From the NCBI RefSeq assembly GCF_000177075.1, contig NZ_ADEG01000058.1:1-64000 (forward strand): 64,000 bases of DNA. Reading direction: 5' to 3'. A program made the translations under genes and the position numbers. The notes beneath the pieces were generated by a model that saw only the letters and a program-made list of their open reading frames with translations, searched no databases and was not told the origin of the DNA. The DNA is from Hoylesella buccalis ATCC 35310 (GTDB taxonomy: Bacteria > Bacteroidota > Bacteroidia > Bacteroidales > Bacteroidaceae). The stretch's first letter is position 1; every line of letters begins with the position of its first letter. This document shows positions 36,101 to 45,006 of this stretch, piece by piece.

Positions 36101-36143
36101 CTAATCACTCCCCTCCCTTTTGGGGAGGGGTAAGGGGGAGAGG
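36101..36143 (-). repeat. Right-end palindromic repeat of the DUF559 element
   Basis: This is the reverse complement of the left-end repeat, with TTA replacing GA in the C-rich part. It matches 34387-34430 almost exactly and ends 14 nt before the acyl-CoA dehydrogenase ATG. Confidence 0.9.
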
Positions 36144-36157
36144 CTGATTATCAAACT

Positions 36158-37882
36158 ATGTCCAATTACTATACTGACCATCCGGAGATTGAATTTCACT
36201 TAGATCATCCGTTGATGAAGCGAATCGTTGAGCTCAAGGAGCGCAACTACCAAGACAAAGAGCACTATGATGATGCTCCGGTAAATTACGATGATGCCAT
36301 CGAGAACTACAAACGCATTCTCGAAATCACAGGCGACGTGGCGGCAAACATCATCGAACCCAACTCGGAAGACGTGGACAAAGAAGGTCCGCATCTTGAG
36401 AATGGGCGCATGAAGTATGCCAGCAAAACGCTTGACAACATCAAAGCAACCCAGCAGGCTGGCCTGTGGGGCGTATCGATGCCACGATGTTATGGCGGAC
36501 TGAACTTGCCCAACGTCACCTTTTCGATGATGTCGGAGATGATAGCCGCAGCAGATGCAGGATTTCAGAACATCTGGTCGCTGCAATCGTGCATCGACAC
36601 GCTGTATGAATTCGGCTCGGACGAGCAGCGCGAGGAGTACATCCCACGCGTTTGCAAGGGTGCCACCATGTCAATGGACCTGACCGAACCCGACGCTGGC
36701 TCTGACCTTCAGCGCGTGATGCTCAAGGCTTCTTACGATGAAAAAGAAGACTGTTGGCGACTGAATGGCGTGAAACGCTTCATCACCAACGGCGACTCGG
36801 ACATCCACCTGGTGCTGGCACGGTCGGAAGAGGGTACGAAAGACGGCCGAGGACTGTCCATGTTCATCTACGACAAACGCAATGGCGGGGTGGATGTGCG
36901 CCACATTGAGAACAAACTGGGTATCCATGGCTCGCCAACCTGTGAGCTGGTGTACAAGAATGCCAAAGCCGAACTGTGCGGAAGCACGCGCATGGGACTG
37001 ATCAAGTACGTCATGGCACTGATGAATGGCGCCCGTTTGGGCATCGCTGCACAGTCGGTTGGTGTTGAACAAGAGGCATATAACGAGGCTTTGGCATACG
37101 CCAAAGAGCGTCAACAGTTTGGACAAGCCATCATAGAGTTCCCTGCCGTGTACGACATGCTGTCGCGCATGAAGGCCAAACTCGACGCAGGCCGTTCCTT
37201 ATTGTATCAAACGGCTCGTTACGTTGACCTCTATAAGGCATTGGAAGACATCCAACGCGACCGAAAACTGAGTGCCGAAGAACGTGCGGAGATGAAGAAA
37301 TACACACGTTTGGCTGACGCCTTCACGCCATTGGCCAAAGGCATGAACTCCGAATATGCTAACGAAAATGCTTATGATGCCATCAGCGTACATGGCGGTT
37401 CGGGCTTCATCATGGCCTATAAGTCCCAGCGTTTGTTCCGCGATGCACGCATCTTCTCCATCTACGAGGGTACAACGCAACTGCAGGTGGTAGCCGCCAT
37501 TCGCTACATCATGAACGGTACCTACCTCAACATCATGAAAGAAATGCTCGACAAAGAGGTTGAAGACGCATGGAAACCTTTACACGACCGCTTGGAGGTG
37601 CTGGCCCAGCAGTACGAAGAAGCTGTCAACATGGTGAAAGAGGCTGACAACCAAGAGATGCAAGACTTCTTGGCTCGTCGCCTATATAACATGACAGCCA
37701 ATCTCTTGATGTCGGTATTGCTCATCGATGACGCTTCACGTTCACCCGAATTGTTCGGCAAGAGCGCACACGTCTACATGCGTCACACGGAAGAAGAGAA
37801 TACAGGGCACTACACGTTCATCAAGAACTTCCGCGCTGAAGACTTAATCAACTATCGTTCCATGGAGCAAGAAGCAGAGTAA
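36158..37882 (+). CDS. Acyl-CoA dehydrogenase
   Basis: This 574-residue FAD enzyme oxidises or reduces acyl-CoA at C2-C3 and uses EtfAB as electron partner. The N-terminal helical domain is followed by MSMDLTEPDAGSDLQ, FITNGDSDIHLVLAR and KLGIHGSPTCEL. The helical C-terminal domain has YAKERQQFGQAI and ISVHGGSGFIMAYKSQRLFRD style motifs, with the catalytic Glu in YEGTTQLQ. The roughly 100-residue C-terminal extension is usual for the larger subgroup. The physiological substrate is uncertain. Confidence 0.92.
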   Translation: MSNYYTDHPEIEFHLDHPLMKRIVELKERNYQDKEHYDDAPVNYDDAIENYKRILEITGDVAANIIEPNSEDVDKEGPHLENGRMKYASKTLDNIKATQQAGLWGVSMPRCYGGLNLPNVTFSMMSEMIAAADAGFQNIWSLQSCIDTLYEFGSDEQREEYIPRVCKGATMSMDLTEPDAGSDLQRVMLKASYDEKEDCWRLNGVKRFITNGDSDIHLVLARSEEGTKDGRGLSMFIYDKRNGGVDVRHIENKLGIHGSPTCELVYKNAKAELCGSTRMGLIKYVMALMNGARLGIAAQSVGVEQEAYNEALAYAKERQQFGQAIIEFPAVYDMLSRMKAKLDAGRSLLYQTARYVDLYKALEDIQRDRKLSAEERAEMKKYTRLADAFTPLAKGMNSEYANENAYDAISVHGGSGFIMAYKSQRLFRDARIFSIYEGTTQLQVVAAIRYIMNGTYLNIMKEMLDKEVEDAWKPLHDRLEVLAQQYEEAVNMVKEADNQEMQDFLARRLYNMTANLLMSVLLIDDASRSPELFGKSAHVYMRHTEEENTGHYTFIKNFRAEDLINYRSMEQEAE

Positions 37883-37904
37883 AACCTCTTCTTGATGGCA
37901 AGAA

Positions 37905-37945
37905 AATAATGGCTGTTCGAATCTACTTCGAACAGCCATTATTAT
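37905..37945. terminator. Bidirectional terminator after the acyl-CoA dehydrogenase gene
   Basis: AATAATGGCTGTTCGAA (37905-37921) and TTCGAACAGCCATTATT (37927-37943) form a perfect 17-bp stem with a 5-nt loop. A/T tracts lie on both sides. It can serve both this operon and the convergent GH3 gene. Confidence 0.9.
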
Positions 37946-38052
37946 TTATCAATCATGTCATGGACGGTTGTTGCATCAGATGTATGGACAACTTTCCATG
38001 AAACACAGGTCATGTTCAATTGGTCACGACAGACAATCCGCACACACCTGTG

Positions 38053-40896
38053 CTACTTATCCACTTTGATTTCGGCTATATTCAACGTGCCTTGCTGGCA
38101 AAGTACCCTAATATCACTAACCCCAGACCGATTGATTTGCAGCTTTTGTTCGTGTCCCGAAACCTTTCCTGTGAAGACATCCAAGAACTGACCACCACCC
38201 GACGATAGCTGAATCGTAAATTCCGCATCAGTTGAACAGCCTTTCGCAAACACAATAGTAAGGCTTCCTAATTTCTCAGAGGCTGGCACAGATACCGTCA
38301 GAGAGGCGTTAGTCTGCCCCTGCCAGTAAGTGGAAGCGTTTCCATCCACCGCATATTGGGCGGTTGGAGTTGCAGGAACTGCCACCACATCCAGGCGATG
38401 AGCACGATTCTTGGTAACCATTGAAGTGTTAGGTTCGATGACCGTAAACGTATCTTCCAATCGTATATCCTCTGATGAGGCACCCATCATCACCTTGAAA
38501 TCACCGGGTTCAACCACATGTTGATACTGCTCATTGATGAGCTGCAAATGCTCTGGCTTGATGACAAACGACAAAGTGCGTGTTTCACCAGGCTTAAGAT
38601 GCACTCGTTCAAAGCCCCTGAGATTCTTCTCATACGTAGTCACCGTGCTCAACACATCTTGAATATAAAGCTGTACCACTTCATCTCCGGCACGTTGACC
38701 GGTGTTCGTGATGTCACAGCTTACCACAACTGAGTCGGTAGGACTGATGTTTTGCGCAGACAAACGCAGGTTCGAATATTTGAAAGTCGTATAACTCAAA
38801 CCATGTCCGAAATAATAAAGGGCACCATTTGCGCGCGAAGCATTGCCATGCAACCCCAACTTGTTTCCGCCATCGACCAAGGCAGCCGGCTTAGAAGGGA
38901 AGTTGAAAGGAATCTGCCCCACTGTCTTTGGAAAAGTAACGGTAAGTTTACCACCAGGATTGTAGTCGCCAAACAGCACATCGGCGACAGCTGTTCCGCC
39001 CTGTGAACCAGGATACCACGCCTCAACAATGGCCGGAACGAACTTATCAGCCCAGTTAACAGACAGCGGTCGGCCATTAATCAACACCAATATCACCGTC
39101 TTTCCCGTAGCCTGAACGGCCTTTAATAGTTGCAATTGTCTGCCTGGCAACTCCAAGGAAGAGCGTGACTTGTTTTCGCCACAAGTACGCGAATTGCCAC
39201 CAAGTACCACCACAGCCACATCACTCTGCCTCACCTGCTCCACGGCTTTGTCAATCTCGTTCTGCTCATCAGCCGTCATGGGATAATCTACCAACTCTGA
39301 TTCGGGCCAATGCGCATCCACAAGATCACAGCCTTTGGTATAAGTCACCTCAACATCACTTCCCACCTTGTTGCGTATTCCTTCAAAGACTGTTGTCACC
39401 TCAACAGCCAACGGACCATAATGGGTAAGCGCATACGCTGCGTCATTGGCATTAGGACCACATACAGCAATCTTTTTAATGGACGCCTTGTTTAACGGCA
39501 ACGTGTTGTTTTGGTTCTTCAATAACACAATGCTCTCGCGTGATGCCTGCAACGCCACTTGCTGATGACTCTTCCCATCCACTTCCTTGTCGGCTGCTTG
39601 CAGATTCATTTGATACGGACGATCAAAGATACCCACCATGAATTTCACCCGAAGAATATCTCTCAACCGCTCATCAATCACCTTCATTGGGATGCGGCCC
39701 TCTTTAACCAGCTCACGCAATGGCAAAACAAATGAATCGGGTGAGCGGAATGTACACCGCACATTCAAGCCCGCCATGACAGCTTTGTACACGGCTTCTT
39801 TCATGTTAGCAGCGGTGCGATGCTTGGAAAAGAGATATTCCAACGCATCACTGTCGGACACCACATAACCTTTAAAGCCAAACTGTTGGCGCAACACCTC
39901 AGTGAGCCAATGAAAGCTACCCTGTATAGGTACCCCATCATAATCGTTGTACGAGCTCATCGCACCCAACAATCCCGCTTCTCTCACCACCCTGCCCCAT
40001 GGGTATAGGTGTATATTCTGCACCTCGCGGGGTGACATCTGCGGATCCACGCGAGCCATACCCTCACGCGCTCCTTTGTTATTGCTATAAGCAGCAAAGT
40101 GCTTGCCTGTAGAGGCTACCTGGTAATTGGTTTGCAACCCTCGTGTCATCTGTATGCCAAGCTCGGCTACGAGAAACGGACTTTCCCCATAAACCTCCTC
40201 ATAACGCCCCCAACGTTGGTCACGTCCCACGTCCAAAATAGGAGCATACACATTGGTATAGCCCAACAAACGAGCCTCACGTCCTGTGATATAGCCTACC
40301 TGATGAATGAGCTTCCGGTTCCATGTCGTACCCAATCCCAACTGTGTAGGAAAGTTGGTTGCCTTGAAACTCTCCACGCCTCGTATGCCCTCATTGGTGA
40401 AATCAACGGGAATCCCAAGACGCGTTTGCTCCACAAAGAATCGCTGAACCTCATTAATGGCCCATGCATGCTTTGAGGCAGGCCACACCCATGGATTGTC
40501 TGAAGGCGGCAAACCCCATTCTTGAAAGCCATTGAGGTGCTCGTCAATGGCACCAATTCCATCTTTCCACAACTTTTGTTTCCAACTTTCGTTGGGCAAA
40601 TCGTCTTGCAACACACGTTTGTAGCCATAGAGAGTCACCATCTGGCAGGTCTTCTCCTCAAGCGTCATCTGACTGATCAAATCGTTAATACGCTCATCAA
40701 TTCCGGCCGTAGGATCTTCGTAGACATCTTTTTTGCCATTCTTGTTGTAGTCTATCCAGCCTTTGTGGTAGATTCTGTTTTTCGGCAGGTTATAGAATTT
40801 CAGTTTGGCACTATACTGATTAGGCTTCTGCGCCCAAGCTACATTCCCACATGATGCGGCCAATCCTAACAGAACAATGAGTATGTGTTTCATCAT
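38053..40896 (-). CDS. GH3 family beta-glycosidase with F5/8 type C-like tail
   Basis: From the ATG at 40896 (MMKHILIVLLGLA, then a signal peptide ending near AWAQ) this gives 947 residues. The order is a GH3 N-terminal barrel, a GH3 C-terminal domain, a fibronectin III-like domain (GDEVVQLYIQD, GFERVHLKPGET) and a discoidin-like C-terminal domain (YAVDGNASTYWQG to LNIAEIKVDK). The nucleophile Asp lies in GYVVSDSDALEYL, and GKHFAAYSN is also diagnostic. It is likely a secreted or periplasmic beta-glucosidase or beta-xylosidase. Exact specificity cannot be set. A TATATTTG -7 box lies on its strand at 40934-40927. Confidence 0.92.
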   Translation of the reverse strand: MMKHILIVLLGLAASCGNVAWAQKPNQYSAKLKFYNLPKNRIYHKGWIDYNKNGKKDVYEDPTAGIDERINDLISQMTLEEKTCQMVTLYGYKRVLQDDLPNESWKQKLWKDGIGAIDEHLNGFQEWGLPPSDNPWVWPASKHAWAINEVQRFFVEQTRLGIPVDFTNEGIRGVESFKATNFPTQLGLGTTWNRKLIHQVGYITGREARLLGYTNVYAPILDVGRDQRWGRYEEVYGESPFLVAELGIQMTRGLQTNYQVASTGKHFAAYSNNKGAREGMARVDPQMSPREVQNIHLYPWGRVVREAGLLGAMSSYNDYDGVPIQGSFHWLTEVLRQQFGFKGYVVSDSDALEYLFSKHRTAANMKEAVYKAVMAGLNVRCTFRSPDSFVLPLRELVKEGRIPMKVIDERLRDILRVKFMVGIFDRPYQMNLQAADKEVDGKSHQQVALQASRESIVLLKNQNNTLPLNKASIKKIAVCGPNANDAAYALTHYGPLAVEVTTVFEGIRNKVGSDVEVTYTKGCDLVDAHWPESELVDYPMTADEQNEIDKAVEQVRQSDVAVVVLGGNSRTCGENKSRSSLELPGRQLQLLKAVQATGKTVILVLINGRPLSVNWADKFVPAIVEAWYPGSQGGTAVADVLFGDYNPGGKLTVTFPKTVGQIPFNFPSKPAALVDGGNKLGLHGNASRANGALYYFGHGLSYTTFKYSNLRLSAQNISPTDSVVVSCDITNTGQRAGDEVVQLYIQDVLSTVTTYEKNLRGFERVHLKPGETRTLSFVIKPEHLQLINEQYQHVVEPGDFKVMMGASSEDIRLEDTFTVIEPNTSMVTKNRAHRLDVVAVPATPTAQYAVDGNASTYWQGQTNASLTVSVPASEKLGSLTIVFAKGCSTDAEFTIQLSSGGGQFLDVFTGKVSGHEQKLQINRSGVSDIRVLCQQGTLNIAEIKVDK

Positions 40897-41039
40897 ATTA
40901 AACGGTAATGGTGTAAAACGTTTCTGCAAATATATGAATATATCTGTTCAAAAACGTATCTTCGGTTGTGATAATTTACAACGTCAACCTGGAGTATCAT
41001 CGTGTGCGGGACAGCGACATATACCCAAGCAGACGGATT

Positions 41040-41957
41040 CTACTTCTGATAGTTCAACTTGACCATCACCGGATAGTGGTCAGAAGGCAAGCGATGTACA
41101 TACTGACGGAAGTTCAACTCCTGTGGCGCAGCACCTTCTTTGCTTACCTCACGACTGGTTCCCTCAGTCCAATAGCCATTGGTTAAGATGCCATATTGGT
41201 TTACTTGGAACTTGTTGGAAACAAAAACGTGGTCGATGCGACTGTCTGTCAGTAAGGAAGACTTGAAACCTTGGAACGTTCCATTCTCGGCAAAGCGCAT
41301 TCTGGCAGCGGTGTATGAATCTTTCAGGAGACCCGATTGGGTAAAGATTTGATAAATCTCGTCATGCTGATCAACATTAAAGTCGCCGGTGAGAATGACA
41401 GGCGCATTGCTGCCTGCAATCTCTTTAATTTTCCTTACAACCAGTTTGGCAGCCTCTCTGCGAGCCACGACACCCACATGATCCATGTGAAGATTGAAGA
41501 AATAGAACTTCAACTTGGTCTTTACGTCTTGAAACTTTCCCCAGGTGCAGATGCGAATGCAGGCGGCATCCCAGCCTAAAGCGGGTTTGTCGGGCGTTTC
41601 ATTCAACCAGAAGTTGCCATAGTCCAGACGTTTGAGCTTGTCTTTCTTGTAGAAAATGGCCGAATACTCACCAGCCTCTTTGCCATCGTCACGTCCCACG
41701 CCGATGCAATCGTAGCCGTCCAGTCCTTGTTTCAAATCACGAAGTTGCCCCACGAGCACCTCTTGTGTGCCAAAAATATCGGGCTGCTCAAAATTCATCA
41801 TGTCGCATATCACCTGGCATCGCTTGGGCCATGCGTTACCTTCCTTACGGTCATCCGAATTGTCATTGCGAATGTTGTAGGTTCCAACAAACAGATTTTG
41901 TGAACTAACGCATAGCGTTATTGCCATAAACAGGAGTGTGAGTGTGTACTTTTTCAT
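41040..41957 (-). CDS. Secreted endonuclease/exonuclease/phosphatase family protein
   Basis: From the ATG at 41957 (MKKYTLTLLF, signal peptide ending LCVSSQ) this gives 305 residues. EEP motifs are in order: GTYNIRNDN, FGTQEVL, FNLHMDHVG, VILTGDFNV, DSRIDHVFVS and SDHYPVMV. These supply the metal- and phosphate-binding residues. Members act on nucleic acids, phosphoinositides or sphingomyelin, so the substrate is open. It is separately promoted and lies upstream of the GH3 gene on the same strand. Confidence 0.9.
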   Translation of the reverse strand: MKKYTLTLLFMAITLCVSSQNLFVGTYNIRNDNSDDRKEGNAWPKRCQVICDMMNFEQPDIFGTQEVLVGQLRDLKQGLDGYDCIGVGRDDGKEAGEYSAIFYKKDKLKRLDYGNFWLNETPDKPALGWDAACIRICTWGKFQDVKTKLKFYFFNLHMDHVGVVARREAAKLVVRKIKEIAGSNAPVILTGDFNVDQHDEIYQIFTQSGLLKDSYTAARMRFAENGTFQGFKSSLLTDSRIDHVFVSNKFQVNQYGILTNGYWTEGTSREVSKEGAAPQELNFRQYVHRLPSDHYPVMVKLNYQK

Positions 41958-41993
41958 TGATTGAGTATTTAAAAGATGATTTTCTAAGTGGTA

Positions 41994-42024
41994 CAAAAAT
42001 AGAGATTATTCATGGAAGCGGCAA
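41994..42024 (-). promoter_or_regulatory. Promoter of the EEP-family gene
   Basis: On the minus strand TTG (42024-42022), a 20-nt spacer and TATTTTTG (42001-41994) fit the TTG-N20-TAnnTTTG pattern, about 40 nt before the chosen start codon. Confidence 0.65.
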
Positions 42025-42140
42025 GACGTTTAACGCTTTTTCACCCGAAAATCAAACCAGATAACAACATAGTAATGTATTCAACATGCCGTTGTCGTAG
42101 TTGTGTCTTGTCGCCGTCAAGCTGGCATGACAGCCAGTTT

Positions 42141-44306
42141 TCACGATTTCTTTTTGAGTGAAGCGGTCACTAAGTTAATCTCTTCGAACGTCACGTCGGG
42201 TGAACAGAGGGCCTTGATGGCCGCCTTGCCGTTGTCAAGCCCCACTTTCTCAATGACCTGCCGGATGTTTTGAAGATGTTTCTCGTCTATCAATTGCAGC
42301 AACTCAATGTCGCCTTGCCGGACAAAATGGCCCAGATGCGTGTATATGGTACCCATGGTCAGCTGTCGTTCAGCAGCGATTTGAGCAGGCGACAGCCCAC
42401 TTTTGTAGAGTCTGAAGGTGATGTCTTTCGTTTTCTCTTTCTTCTTTTTGGGTGCCTTTTGCGCCTTCGACCAGCTTTTGGCATGCGGTGTCAGCTCGTC
42501 CATGGCCATCAAGAGTGCTTCTTGTTTGGCCTTAAGATAACCTTGAACGGTAAACCCGTTCTCAACGATGTGCCCGAGTAAGAAAGTTTTGGATAGATAC
42601 AGCTCGCGCAAATCAGTGAGATAAGTGTCCAAACGGCGCATAGCCAACTTGTTGTTCGACGTGACATCCTGCGATTGCTCAAGGATATCACCCAGATACT
42701 GCTTCAATGTCTTGCGAAAATAGTCGGCTCCCGCCACTACTCTTTCCAAGAATTGAGGGTCACGCAGTTGCGCTGTTGTCAATCGGCCGATATGTGATGT
42801 CCACTTGTATGCAATGACGTTCACCTTGTCTTGCAAGGCCTTGACGGTAGCCTTGTGTATCAACGTGAGCTTGGGATAGGCATGGAAGAACTCGATGAAC
42901 AGGCGGCACAGCATGTCTTCGGCCCGCCAAAGATCTAAGAAATTGAAGAGTTCGATGAGCTGATGACGCTCGTATTCATCCTTGAGTTGGGGCAATTGCT
43001 CGATGCTTCGTTGGGCCTCATCCTCCTGCTGACGGATGTAGGACATGACGCGCTCATCGTTCATCACCGCATGTGCGGGGATGGGCGATGCCAAGACCAG
43101 TCCTTCCAGACTTCTACAGCGGCTCAAAGCCACGTACACCTGTCCCGAGGCGAACGACGATGCGGCATCGATGATGGCATGGTCGAAGGTGAGTCCCTGG
43201 CTCTTGTGGATGGTGATGGCCCATGCCAGGCGCAGAGGATATTGGCTGAAGGTGCCTTGTACCTTAGGTTCTATCTCCTTGGTCTGCTCATTGATTTGGT
43301 AGGTGGTGTTCTCCCACGTTTGTCTTTCCACCAGGATAGACTGCTCATCGCCTGGGCAGAGCACTTCGACATGGTCGTCATCCAGATACACAACGCGGCC
43401 GATGCGACCGTTATAATACAGTCGTTCCAACGAACTGTCGTTCTTGATGAACATCACCTGAGCACCAACCTTTAACGTGAGCAGCTCGCTGGTGGGGTAA
43501 GAGTACTCCGGGAAGTTGTCTTCGACGGTGGCTTTGTATTGATAAGTTTTGGTGGTAAGACTGTTCAACTCACGTTTGTTGTAGCTGTCGGCCATGCTGT
43601 TGTGCGTGGTCAGTCGAATGTATCCATCCTCCTGTTGGGGGCGGAACGTTGGGTTATAGCGGCTGTTGAGCAAGTCGAGGTCACGCTGCGTCAACTGATT
43701 GTCACGCAAATGGTTGAGGATGTCCAAGAAAGCCGAATCCTGCTGTCGGTAAACCTTTTGCAGCTGTAGGGTGACATAAGGCGTTTGTCGCAGCGCATGG
43801 CTGCCAAAGAAATAAGGCGTGTCATAGTATGGACGGAGCAACTCCTCATCGGCAGGCGTGACAACGGGTGTTAACTGTTGCAAGTCTCCAATCATCAAAA
43901 GCTGCACACCACCAAAGGGTCGGTCGCGATGACGATATCTTCTGAGCACCGCATCAATGGCATCGAGCAGGTCACTGCGCACCATACTGATTTCATCGAT
44001 AACGAGCATGTCGAGCGTGCGGATGATTTTGCGCTTCTCCCTGCCAAAATCATATCGGTTTTGTACCACTGCATTGGGCACGAAGGGCGACAACGGCAAC
44101 TGAAAGAACGAGTGGATGGTGACGCCTCCGGCATTGATGGCAGCCACACCCGTGGGCGCAACCACCACCATGCGCTTGCTGCTGCGCTCCTTGACCTTCT
44201 TTAAGAATGTGGTTTTACCTGTTCCCGCCTTTCCCGTAAGGAAGATGCACTGGGCGGTATGTTCCACAAATTCCCATGCAAGTTCCAGTTCTTTATTCTG
44301 TTCCAT
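42141..44306 (-). CDS. Pif1-like DNA helicase with C-terminal HTH domain
   Basis: From the ATG at 44306 (MEQNKELELAWEFVE) this gives 721 residues. It has Walker A TGKAGTGKTTFL, VAPTGVAAINAGG, Walker B MLVIDEISMV, GDLQQLTPV, LQLQKVYRQ, and the C-terminal AWAITIHKSQGLTF and YVALSRCRSLEGLVL. The last 100 residues form a winged-helix/HTH_40-type domain (ITFRLYKSGLSPAQIAAERQ) as in RecQ C-termini, joined by a lysine-rich linker (KAPKKKKEK). It is probably involved in replication restart or G-quadruplex unwinding, which is inferred from the family. Confidence 0.92.
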   Translation of the reverse strand: MEQNKELELAWEFVEHTAQCIFLTGKAGTGKTTFLKKVKERSSKRMVVVAPTGVAAINAGGVTIHSFFQLPLSPFVPNAVVQNRYDFGREKRKIIRTLDMLVIDEISMVRSDLLDAIDAVLRRYRHRDRPFGGVQLLMIGDLQQLTPVVTPADEELLRPYYDTPYFFGSHALRQTPYVTLQLQKVYRQQDSAFLDILNHLRDNQLTQRDLDLLNSRYNPTFRPQQEDGYIRLTTHNSMADSYNKRELNSLTTKTYQYKATVEDNFPEYSYPTSELLTLKVGAQVMFIKNDSSLERLYYNGRIGRVVYLDDDHVEVLCPGDEQSILVERQTWENTTYQINEQTKEIEPKVQGTFSQYPLRLAWAITIHKSQGLTFDHAIIDAASSFASGQVYVALSRCRSLEGLVLASPIPAHAVMNDERVMSYIRQQEDEAQRSIEQLPQLKDEYERHQLIELFNFLDLWRAEDMLCRLFIEFFHAYPKLTLIHKATVKALQDKVNVIAYKWTSHIGRLTTAQLRDPQFLERVVAGADYFRKTLKQYLGDILEQSQDVTSNNKLAMRRLDTYLTDLRELYLSKTFLLGHIVENGFTVQGYLKAKQEALLMAMDELTPHAKSWSKAQKAPKKKKEKTKDITFRLYKSGLSPAQIAAERQLTMGTIYTHLGHFVRQGDIELLQLIDEKHLQNIRQVIEKVGLDNGKAAIKALCSPDVTFEEINLVTASLKKKS

Positions 44307-44353
44307 ATCGTAATTGTCGTGGATTAAGCTGATTGACATCCCAACGAACGATA

Positions 44354-44385
44354 CAAAGGTAATCAAAAAAACGATGAGTAACAAA
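44354..44385 (-). promoter_or_regulatory. Promoter of the Pif1-like helicase gene
   Basis: On the minus strand TTTG (44385-44382), a 20-nt spacer and TACCTTTG (44361-44354) form a full consensus promoter about 48 nt before the start codon. This also supports rejecting the longer frame that begins upstream of it. Confidence 0.75.
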
Positions 44386-44913
44386 CCGCCACGAGGCTAT
44401 ATCGATAGCCTCCGATTTGTATGAATTTTCTTGACAATGAACCTCTTTATACTTGAAGAATTTGCCAACAACTGGGCGTCTTGTCGCAAATACGCTCAAA
44501 ATGAGATGGTTTTGTAAATAATTAATACATAATTTGTTACGTTAATATCTGCTCGCTGCATGCCTACTTTTGCTGCTTTTATTCGTGAAAAGCATTGAGT
44601 TAAGGGTCCAATAGGCATGTTATTGCGCAGCAAACCTATGTTCATTGCGAGCCAAAGGGATGCTTTTAAGCGAACAAAGTCAATGCTTTATGGCAAAAAA
44701 AGGATTTTTCTTGCCAACTTAACTCCTGTCTTGCTCCCTGTTTGCCTATCGTTTTTTTCTAAATTGAAAGTTTTTATGTGCCGTTTTTGGGGCGATAATT
44801 GGTAAAAAAACACAACGACCTAGGCGGCATCCTACTTGTATTGTTTGAATGGATAGGTTGGCCTATGCGTGCACAAAGCATGAAAAATAATTCACACTTC
44901 CTGGTTTTTTGTG
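44386..44913. other. Gene-free divergent region with dispersed repeat motifs
   Basis: About 0.5 kb with no gene. It holds TCGCAAATACGC (44484-44495) and the dispersed motif blocks at 44588-44690. The rest is AT-rich. Confidence 0.5.
44588..44690. repeat. Copy of the dispersed CCAATA/GCATTGACTTTG intergenic motif
   Basis: AAAGCATTGAGTTAAGGG, then CCAATAGGCATGTTATTG, then about 50 bases later CAAAGTCAATGC. The first two blocks closely match 11697-11730 and 57197-57222. Confidence 0.65.
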
Positions 44914-44921
44914 TACCTTTG
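44914..44921 (+). promoter_or_regulatory. -7 box before the metallophosphoesterase gene
   Basis: TACCTTTG matches the -7 consensus. The position 20 nt upstream reads TTC rather than TTG. It lies about 85 nt before the chosen ATG. Confidence 0.4.
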
Positions 44922-45006
44922 TGGTGCAATTCACATTCATGTGCGGATGAGAGCGGAGGACAGCGTGCCTGATCACCCTCTTCTTACGCACAATTATTTT
45001 TCATTC

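Larger units (their letters stand above)
35502..36143. mobile_element. Putative DUF559-encoding element with inverted palindromic ends
   Basis: A 39-bp left end (35502-35540) and its inverted counterpart (36101-36143) flank one gene, a DUF559 endonuclease. The ends share GCCTCTCCCCC, ACCCCTCCCC, AAAA and GGGAGGGGAGT. The unit lies from 10 nt after the etfA stop to 14 nt before the acyl-CoA dehydrogenase start. A possible 5-bp direct repeat (ATCAA, 35492-35496 and 36151-36155) lies near each end, five bases out on both sides; it may be chance. Mobility is inferred. Confidence 0.6.

Noticed and set aside
42122-42137. Terminator of the Pif1-like helicase gene
   Set aside because: The CTGGC/GCCAG stem is only 5 bp and lacks a T tract on the minus strand.
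44911-45006. 32-residue N-terminal extension of the metallophosphoesterase
   Set aside because: It would start at or inside the -7 box and puts polar residues before the first transmembrane helix. The ATG at 45007 is better.
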